Positions 6,787-11,079 of a stretch of DNA of 11,079 bases are shown piece after piece (positions within the stretch are counted from its first letter, which is position 1; the number at the start of each line of letters is the position of its first letter). The DNA is from DAOPKN01 sp035391225 (GTDB lineage Bacteria; Thermotogota; Thermotogae; MWEM01), in the NCBI GenBank assembly GCA_035391225.1, contig DAOPKN010000062.1, positions 1 through 11,079 on the forward strand. Direction: 5' to 3'. The position numbers were made by a program, and so were the translations under genes. The notes under the pieces are model-generated. The model saw nothing but the letters and a program-made list of their open reading frames with translations, was not told where the DNA came from and did not search any database.

Positions 6787-7947
6787 ATGAAAGAGAAAAC
6801 CCGTGAATCGCTGTACGGCTACCTGTTCGCTTCGCCCATCATATTGTCCATCCTGATTTTCACCATTATCCCGGTTTTCACGGCGCTGTACTACAGTTTC
6901 ACCAACTACTCGCCGTTGGATGCCCGCAAGTACGAGTTTTCCTTCAACCCGCAAGACGCCCTGTCCATGCACCTGGGGTTTTTCCCCGACGAACAAGGGC
7001 TCACCGTCGAGGGGCTGGCCGAGTGGATCGACGTGGAACTCTTCATGGACCTGGACGTGGGGGTGAACCTGGACGAGGAACAAGTTGCCCTGGTGAAACA
7101 GCACCTGGACGTCAACCGGTTGCTGCAGGATTTCTTGGACGGGAAACTTGCCACGGAAATGCCGCTGAAAGAGTTCATGGGTACCTACCTCACGCAGGGT
7201 TCCGAGAAGTTCCAGCGCTACGTTCCCAAGTGGGTGTGGTTGGATAACTTCAACAAGATGCTCCACGACGAGTACTTCTGGATCTCGTTGAAGAACGCCT
7301 TCTTCTTCTCCATCGTCGTCGTGCCCGTGCAAACGTTGATCGCTGTGCTCCTTGCGGTGGTCGCCAACACCCCCATTCGGGGTAAGGGATTCTTCAAGGC
7401 CATTTTCTTCCTCCCCTCCATCACCTCTTCGGCGGCGATTTCCATGATTTTCATGCTCATCTACACCAAGCCGGGTATCCTCAACCGATTGCTGGGGATC
7501 GTGGGCATCGTGCCGGTGGATTGGCTCGAAAACCCCGCCACTGCTCTTCCCGCGGTAATGATCATGAACATCTGGACCACGGCGGGCTACTTCATGGTGA
7601 CCTTCCTGGCTGGACTCCAGTCCATACCCACCTCCATCTACGAGGCAGCGGAAATCGATGGTGCGGGGTTCAACCGCAAGTTCTGGCAGATCACCCTCCC
7701 CCTGCTGCGCCCGCAGGTGCTGTTCGTTTCCATCATGGGGTTTATCGGGTGCATGCAGGTGTTCGACCAGATCTACTTCCTAATCAAGAACATCCGCAAC
7801 ATGACCACGTCGTTCTACATCTACCAAAACGCTTTCCAGTACGGGCGCATGGGGTACGCCTCCGCGATCGCGATGGCGTTGTTCGTGGTGATCCTAGCGA
7901 TCACGATGATCCAGCGCAAGCTCGTGCCGGACGAAGCCTACTTCTGA
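6787..7947 (+). CDS. CUT1 sugar ABC transporter permease, MalF-like
   Basis: A 386-residue inner-membrane permease. The first transmembrane helix is at about 12-36, followed by a soluble acidic insert to about residue 165. Further helices lie at about 172-194, 203-228, 252-278, 314-337 and 358-378. The EAA coupling loop is EAAEIDGAG at 286-294, continuing ITLPLLRP, and would dock on an ATPase. The insert between helices 1 and 2 is about 130 residues, far longer than in a minimal CUT1 permease and reminiscent of the MalF P2 loop that contacts the binding protein. GGAGG at 6773-6777 supports the ATG. It precedes the MalG-like partner with 10-16 bp of spacing. No ATPase gene follows, so a shared MsmX/MalK-like ATPase is inferred. 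Confidence 0.92.
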   Translation: MKEKTRESLYGYLFASPIILSILIFTIIPVFTALYYSFTNYSPLDARKYEFSFNPQDALSMHLGFFPDEQGLTVEGLAEWIDVELFMDLDVGVNLDEEQVALVKQHLDVNRLLQDFLDGKLATEMPLKEFMGTYLTQGSEKFQRYVPKWVWLDNFNKMLHDEYFWISLKNAFFFSIVVVPVQTLIAVLLAVVANTPIRGKGFFKAIFFLPSITSSAAISMIFMLIYTKPGILNRLLGIVGIVPVDWLENPATALPAVMIMNIWTTAGYFMVTFLAGLQSIPTSIYEAAEIDGAGFNRKFWQITLPLLRPQVLFVSIMGFIGCMQVFDQIYFLIKNIRNMTTSFYIYQNAFQYGRMGYASAIAMALFVVILAITMIQRKLVPDEAYF

Positions 7948-7963
7948 GGGGAGGGGGATGCAT

Positions 7964-8839
7964 ATGACCGTGAAAACCAAGCTCATCTTTGCCTACATCG
8001 CGTTGGGAATCTACGTACTGATTTCGCTGTTTCCCTTCGTGTGGTCCGGGCTCATCGCCTTTACCCCGGTGAACTTCGTCGACGAGCAGGGGAACAAGCA
8101 AGGCGTGGATATCATGGAGTGGCCCCCGGAGTTCAAACTCTTCCCGCTGCGCTTCTTCGGTGCACCTCCCACGCTGGAAAGTTTCGCGAAGGTATTCGAG
8201 ATCACGCCCTTTGCCCGCTGGATCCTCAACACCCTGCTGTACGCGGGGTTGGTCACCATCGGCCACCTGGTGCTCGATTCGCTCGGCGGCTACGCGTTTG
8301 CCCGCTTGAAATTCCCGCTCAAGAACTTCTGGTTCCTGCTCTTCTTGTCCACGCTGATGATTCCCGGGCACGTCACCCTGATCCCGGTGTACAACCTCAT
8401 GGTGAACATGGATTTCATCAACACCTACTGGGGGCTGTTCTTGCCCAAGCTCACCGGTGTATTCGGACTGTTCCTGATGCGGCAGTTTTTCATGGGTATC
8501 CCGCACTCGCTGGAAGAAGCCGCAAAGATGGACGGTGCCTCCATCCCCAGGCGATTCTTCACCATCATCCTGCCCATCTCCCGCCCCGCCATGGCCGCGT
8601 TGGGCATCTACATCTTCCTGGGCACCTGGAACGATTTCCTCTGGCCGCTCCTCATCACCAGCCAGAAAGAGATGTACACGCTCACCGCGGGGCTCAACTT
8701 CTTCCGCTCCAGCTACTACACGATTTGGCAGTACATGATGGCCGCCTCGCTGATGATCACCCTGCCAATGGTGGCGGTGTTCCTCGGTGCCCAGAAGTAC
8801 TTCGTGGAAAGCGGCGCGGCGAGTGGAGTTAAGGGATAA
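7964..8839 (+). CDS. CUT1 sugar ABC transporter permease, MalG-like
   Basis: A 291-residue inner-membrane permease that pairs with the MalF-like protein. There is an N-terminal helix at about 5-28, four to five more hydrophobic segments, and the EAA loop EAAKMDGAS beginning at Glu185, followed by IILPISRPAMAALGI and the family segment GTWNDFLWPL. Length and order are typical of MalG/LacG proteins. ATG 7964 is preferred over the in-frame ATG 7958 because the GGAGG of the purine-rich tract (7950-7954) is 9 nt away; only 3 nt would separate it from 7958. It ends the operon. Only a weak AT-rich fold (8852-8872) lies after it and no convincing terminator is visible. Confidence 0.92.
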   Translation: MTVKTKLIFAYIALGIYVLISLFPFVWSGLIAFTPVNFVDEQGNKQGVDIMEWPPEFKLFPLRFFGAPPTLESFAKVFEITPFARWILNTLLYAGLVTIGHLVLDSLGGYAFARLKFPLKNFWFLLFLSTLMIPGHVTLIPVYNLMVNMDFINTYWGLFLPKLTGVFGLFLMRQFFMGIPHSLEEAAKMDGASIPRRFFTIILPISRPAMAALGIYIFLGTWNDFLWPLLITSQKEMYTLTAGLNFFRSSYYTIWQYMMAASLMITLPMVAVFLGAQKYFVESGAASGVKG

Positions 8840-8953
8840 AAGGCGTTATTCAAATTTTCCGAAGAAATTTTTATAGCGGTGTGTCTTTGGAAAAGGATTT
8901 GAATACGGTTCTTTGCGCCATTTCCAAGAAGAGGTGTGTGGAGGAAACGAAAA

Positions 8954-9238
8954 GTGCCAGGAGATTTCGTCGTTTCGAAAAGCGGCGGGGAGACCGTTCG
9001 GGCCTTTGTACCCGCCCCTCCTCCCCCGGACCCTGCTCTTCAACCGGGTGGGGAGATCCCAAAATTGCTCCAAACGGCTATGCTTTCCCTGGGTCGGCTC
9101 GATGGGCTTTCGGAGTTCTCTCTTTCTCCTTTACTTCGCATTTTGAACGAAGGACTTGAACCTCTTTGGGAGGGAGTTTCTTGGGACCGCGGCACCCCCG
9201 TGCAGCTCCTTAAGGGAGCCGCGCTATTGAAAAGGTGA
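8954..9238 (+). pseudogene. Fic-family protein remnant (N-terminal domain, truncated)
   Basis: A 94-codon reading frame starting with GTG 8954 behind GGAGGA (8940-8945). Codons to about 9118 read like the N-terminal domain of bacterial Fic proteins: PGDFV, then GGETVRAFVPAPPPPDPAL, then ALGRLDG-like SLGRLDGLSEF (9092-9118). The expected RKEAxxSSxIEGT motif does not follow, and no HPFxxGNGR active site occurs downstream in any frame I read. The later stretch LWEGVSWDRGTP weakly recalls the Fic segment LxEGVRGxDRTPGEF. That would imply an internal deletion, but it overlaps the short repeat at 9182-9205 and is uncertain. No AMP-transferase activity is expected. Fic genes are often horizontally moved, which fits this gene-poor stretch. 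Confidence 0.6.
9182..9205 (+). repeat. Third copy of the 24-nt palindromic unit
   Basis: Starts TGGGACCGC and matches the unit on the - strand at 1888-1911 in 22 of 24 positions. GCAC/GTGC (9192-9195 with 9200-9203) folds around CCCC, although the second-from-base pair is lost. It lies inside the Fic remnant frame, about 7.3 kb from the other copies and in a different transcription context. Confidence 0.6.
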
Positions 9239-9241
9239 CGG

Positions 9242-9265
9242 AACTCCTTCCCGCGGAAGGGAGTT
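9242..9265 (+). other. Stable intergenic hairpin
   Basis: AACTCC-TTCC pairs with GGAA-GGAGTT around a CGC loop with one bulged G, about ten base pairs. It begins 3 bp after the Fic remnant stop. No T tract follows, so it is not a typical terminator; it may mark an RNA 3' end or be a repeat remnant. The rest of 9266-9365 shows only a short direct repeat of CTCCAAGGA and no gene. Confidence 0.45.
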
Positions 9266-9381
9266 GAAGCAGAAAAGCTAAGGCAACTCCAAGGAATTCC
9301 CAAGTTTCCTCCAAGGATGGGGCGCTACACTATGGGTGTGAAACAACGACGCACGAAAAAAACCCAAAGGAGGAAACAATA

Positions 9382-9672
9382 ATGAAAAAGGCAATGATGA
9401 TTCTGGCAATCGTGATGATCGTGGGAAGTATCGCCCTGGCGATGGGATTCGGGAACCGTTTCAACAGCGAAGTGAATGGGGCCACCGTTGGAGCAGGAGT
9501 ACAACAGCAACTCCACGATCAGGTGCAACAATTCGTGGATGCCGACGGGGATGGAATCTGTGACAATTACGAGGCTGGCAACGGTTACGGCGCGGGAGAC
9601 GGCACGGGTGACTGCGACGAGGAACCGTTAACCCCCCAGGACGGAACCGGAAACCACTACGGCAGACGGTAA
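9382..9672 (+). CDS. Small secreted protein with one EF-hand-type calcium loop
   Basis: A 96-residue protein with a clear signal peptide: MKK, a hydrophobic core, and ALA at 18-20 with likely cleavage before Met21. The mature part is short (about 76 residues). A helix-like segment rich in Gln (about 38-52) runs into DADGDGICDNYE (53-64), which fits the 12-residue EF-hand loop with Asp at 1, 3, 5 and 9, Gly at 6 and Glu at 12. The tail is Gly/Asp-rich and ends in TGNHYGRR. Cys60 and Cys78 could form a disulphide outside the cell. AAAGGAGG (9366-9373) gives a strong ribosome site, and the gene has its own terminator, so it is probably a monocistronic and possibly abundant product. Similar DxDGDGxCDN proteins occur in anaerobes, usually without assigned function; I cannot give one here. 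Confidence 0.85.
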   Translation: MKKAMMILAIVMIVGSIALAMGFGNRFNSEVNGATVGAGVQQQLHDQVQQFVDADGDGICDNYEAGNGYGAGDGTGDCDEEPLTPQDGTGNHYGRR

Positions 9673-9690
9673 AAATCCCTCCCTTTGAAA

Positions 9691-9716
9691 ACAAAGCCCC
9701 TTCGGGGGCTTTTGTT
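9691..9716 (+). terminator. Rho-independent terminator with TTCG tetraloop
   Basis: AAAGCCCC (9693-9700) pairs with GGGGCTTT (9705-9712) around TTCG. Pairing extends to CAA/TTG across a single bulge. The T-rich right arm serves as the release tract. It lies 18 bp after the small secreted gene. Confidence 0.85.
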
Positions 9717-9804
9717 ATCCTGATTCCCAGTCAAGATACAAGATCATCTATCCTGCCCACTGGGGTGCAGCGCACCCAGGGGGAAGGGGTGGTTCCTTTC
9801 TTCG

Positions 9805-9813
9805 TGCTATAAT
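9805..9813 (+). promoter_or_regulatory. Extended -10 promoter of the AraC-GyrI gene
   Basis: TGCTATAAT is a perfect extended -10 element (TGnTATAAT). The region 17 bp upstream (AGGGGT) is a poor -35, so the promoter relies on the extended -10 or on activation. Transcription would begin near 9820, giving a leader of about 24 nt. A dyad, CTGGGG-TGC/GCACCCAG, lies at 9760-9779 just upstream. Confidence 0.65.
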
Positions 9814-9843
9814 CTCCCATCCACGGATAAGGGGGGAACAGTC

Positions 9844-10797
9844 TTGCTCCAAGAATACATCGCACGGATCAACCTCGTGATGGATTTCATCGAGAAAAAC
9901 CTGCAACGCCCCATGACGCTCGAGGAACTCTCTTCGGTGGCAGGGTTTTCCCGTTTCCACTTCCATCGCATCTTCTCCGCGTTCCTGGGCGAAACCCTGG
10001 GGCAATTCATTTCCCGGGTGCGCGTGGAAAAAGCCGCAACCATACTGGTGACAGATCCCGCGCGATCGATCACGGATGTGGCGCTGGACTGTGGGTTTTC
10101 CAGTTCTTCCGCATTCAGCAGGGCTTTCCGGGATTTCTTTGGGAAGACCCCATCCGCCTGGAGGCGCAAGTACGATGCCAGCATGGATTTCCAACAGAGC
10201 AACCTGGGTCAAATCCAGGGCAATTTTGGGAAAGAAAAATCTTCCTCGGATCTCTATAATTACCAGGTCAACCAACAAAAACAGAGGAGGATGCGCATGA
10301 ACGACAAGCCAAGCACGCACGTGGAAGTGAAGGATTTCCCCAAGACCACGGTTGCCTACGTCCGCTACATTGGACCCTACCAGGGGGATGGTGCCCTTTT
10401 TGAAAACCTGTTCAACCGGTTGTGTGGCTGGGCGGGCCCCCGAGGGCTGCTGGAAAGGGAGAACGCTGATTTCTTGATCATCTACCACGACGACCCTGCG
10501 GTGACCGAGGAAGCCAAGCTGCGCACCAGCGTCTGCCTTACCGTTCCCGAGGATACCCAGGTGGATGGCGACGTGGGAAAGATGGAAATCCCCGCAGGCC
10601 CCTACGTTTTCGCCCGCTTCGAGCTGGGGACCGAGGAATACGGTGCTGCCTGGAGCTGGGTGTACGGGCAGTGGTTGCCCCAAAGTGGCTACGTTCCCGA
10701 CGACCGTCCGGGATTCGAATTCTACCCCAAGGATGTGAAAAGTTCCGAGGAAGGCAAGACCGTTGTGGATATCTGTGTACCCTTGAAAAAAGGCTAA
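9844..10797 (+). CDS. AraC-family regulator with C-terminal GyrI-like effector domain
   Basis: A 317-residue cytosolic regulator. The N-terminal AraC/XylS DNA-binding domain has two helix-turn-helix units at about 25-46 (TLEELSSVAGFSRFHFHRIF) and 75-97 (SITDVALDCGFSSSSAFSRAF), closing with FGKTPSAWRRKY. A Gln/Lys-rich linker (about 111-151) leads to a GyrI-like domain (152-317). It carries YIGPYQG, PAGPYVFARFELG and WLPQSGY near its end. This order is that of Rob-type regulators, where the GyrI-like fold binds small, often hydrophobic or drug-like effectors. Translation starts at TTG 9844 behind a GGGGGG tract (9831-9836), a weak start. A terminator follows, so the gene stands alone. Targets cannot be deduced; autoregulation is plausible. 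Confidence 0.9.
   Translation: MLQEYIARINLVMDFIEKNLQRPMTLEELSSVAGFSRFHFHRIFSAFLGETLGQFISRVRVEKAATILVTDPARSITDVALDCGFSSSSAFSRAFRDFFGKTPSAWRRKYDASMDFQQSNLGQIQGNFGKEKSSSDLYNYQVNQQKQRRMRMNDKPSTHVEVKDFPKTTVAYVRYIGPYQGDGALFENLFNRLCGWAGPRGLLERENADFLIIYHDDPAVTEEAKLRTSVCLTVPEDTQVDGDVGKMEIPAGPYVFARFELGTEEYGAAWSWVYGQWLPQSGYVPDDRPGFEFYPKDVKSSEEGKTVVDICVPLKKG
10284..10299 (+). promoter_or_regulatory. Internal ribosome binding site and start at the AraC/GyrI junction
   Basis: GAGGAGG (10284-10290) is followed 6 nt later by an in-frame ATG (10297-10299), inside the AraC-GyrI gene. Starting here gives a 166-residue protein, MNDKPSTHVEVK..., equal to the GyrI-like domain alone. The site is stronger than the TTG start of the full gene. 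It could be a working second start or a relic of two genes that fused. Confidence 0.5.
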
Positions 10798-10846
10798 ACA
10801 GATAGAGTAGGAGGTTACCCATTCGTTGAGTAGCCGTCCTTTCACC

Positions 10847-10882
10847 CCGCCGTGCGTACCGTTCGGTACACGGCGGTTTTTT
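10847..10882 (+). terminator. Rho-independent terminator after the AraC-GyrI gene
   Basis: CCGCCGTG (10847-10854) pairs with CACGGCGG (10869-10876). An inner TACC/GGTA pairing (10857-10860 with 10865-10868) closes a GTTC loop, and six T follow. It starts 50 bp after the stop codon. Confidence 0.85.
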
Positions 10883-10929
10883 CGCTCTGGCTGTAATAAT
10901 GGGGGTACCCGATTGGAAAGGAGAAACGC

Positions 10930-11079
10930 ATGGAAAACGGAAGTGACCTTTTTTTCAAGCATACCTTTCAGTACCCGGAGGTAACCAAGGGTTTCTTGCA
11001 GACCTTCCTTCAACTCCAATCCCATTGGAATCCCTTTATTCGGGGAAAAAGCCAGGAGCACCGGACATCCCGCTTTTGC
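10930..11079 (+). CDS. Probable Rpn/YhgA-like PD-(D/E)XK nuclease, 5' part only
   Basis: An open frame of 50 codons runs off the window end, from ATG 10930 with GGAAAGGAG (10915-10923) 6 nt upstream. The first residues DLFFKHTFQYPEVTKGFLQTFL follow the conserved opening of Rpn/YhgA-like proteins (DxxFKxxFxxPExxxxFLxxFLP). Known members are nucleases related to transposases and linked to recombination and phage defence. After FLQTFL the frame reads QLQSHWNPF, which no longer looks like the family. The neighbouring frame from about 11005 reads LPSTPIPLESL and then APDIPLL, closer to the expected LP...DLxxL pattern, so a frameshift is possible. The catalytic region lies outside the window, so activity cannot be judged. 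A TGTAATAAT (10892-10900) could serve as a -10 element. Confidence 0.5.
   Translation, partial: MENGSDLFFKHTFQYPEVTKGFLQTFLQLQSHWNPFIRGKSQEHRTSRFC

Noticed and set aside
8852..8872. AT-rich inverted repeat AAATTT...AAATTT after the MalG-like gene, as an operon terminator
   Set aside because: Six A-T pairs with only a two- or three-base T tail are too weak to call. The true end of the operon transcript is unclear.
8840..9381. tRNA, CRISPR or attachment site in the gene-poor stretch
   Set aside because: No cloverleaf, no regularly spaced repeats and no tRNA 3' end were found. Only the Fic remnant, one repeat unit and one hairpin can be supported.
10825..10883. Structured stretch after the AraC-GyrI gene as a group II intron end or small RNA
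   Set aside because: There is a GC hairpin and six T, but no domain V-like bulged stem with a GNRA loop. A simple terminator explains it.
9748..11061. A 437-codon open frame on the - strand
   Set aside because: It is antisense to the clear AraC-GyrI gene and its two flanking signals. The translation shows no family pattern, and it runs backward through two terminators. It arises from the codon bias of the + strand gene.

Overview
The window looks like part of a bacterial chromosome, with every recognisable gene on the + strand. Base composition is moderately GC-rich by eye (not counted). Shine-Dalgarno sites are strong and translational overlaps are tight. A sugar-binding protein with an ordinary signal peptide instead of a lipobox, a MalF-like permease with a large extracytoplasmic insert, and a GH65 phosphorylase fit an anaerobic saccharolytic lineage such as Thermotogota, Spirochaetota or a candidate phylum near them. 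The sequence alone does not settle the phylum.

Layout. (1) 3-1819: two overlapping alpha/beta-hydrolase genes. The first is probably cut by the window edge. The second has a cysteine nucleophile motif. They end at a hairpin terminator embedded in a REP-like inverted pair of short repeats (1836-1911). (2) 2003-8839: a disaccharide-use operon. A 29-bp imperfect palindrome overlapping the -35 region of a plausible promoter precedes a GH65 glycoside phosphorylase, a LacI-family repressor overlapping it by 4 bp, a sugar-binding protein, a strong intergenic hairpin, and two CUT1 permeases. The expected logic is: binding protein and permeases import an alpha-glucobiose, the phosphorylase splits it with phosphate to beta-glucose 1-phosphate plus glucose (or another acceptor), and LacI releases the operator when sugar is present. 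No ABC ATPase and no beta-phosphoglucomutase lie in the window, so both must be supplied from elsewhere. (3) 8840-9381: a gene-poor stretch holding a decayed Fic-family remnant (8954-9238), a third copy of the short repeat and a stable hairpin. (4) 9382-9716: a small secreted protein with one EF-hand-type calcium loop and its own terminator. (5) 9805-10882: an AraC-type regulator fused to a GyrI-like effector-binding domain. A strong internal ribosome site sits exactly at the domain junction, and a terminator follows. (6) 10930-11079: the first 50 codons of a probable Rpn/YhgA-like (PD-(D/E)XK) nuclease gene that runs off the window and may be frameshifted.

Most of the window is ordinary carbon metabolism and regulation. 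I found no clear new defence or mobile system. The items best worth checking are the repeat family with a compensatory base-pair change, the palindromic operator, the Fic remnant, and the internal start in the AraC-GyrI gene.
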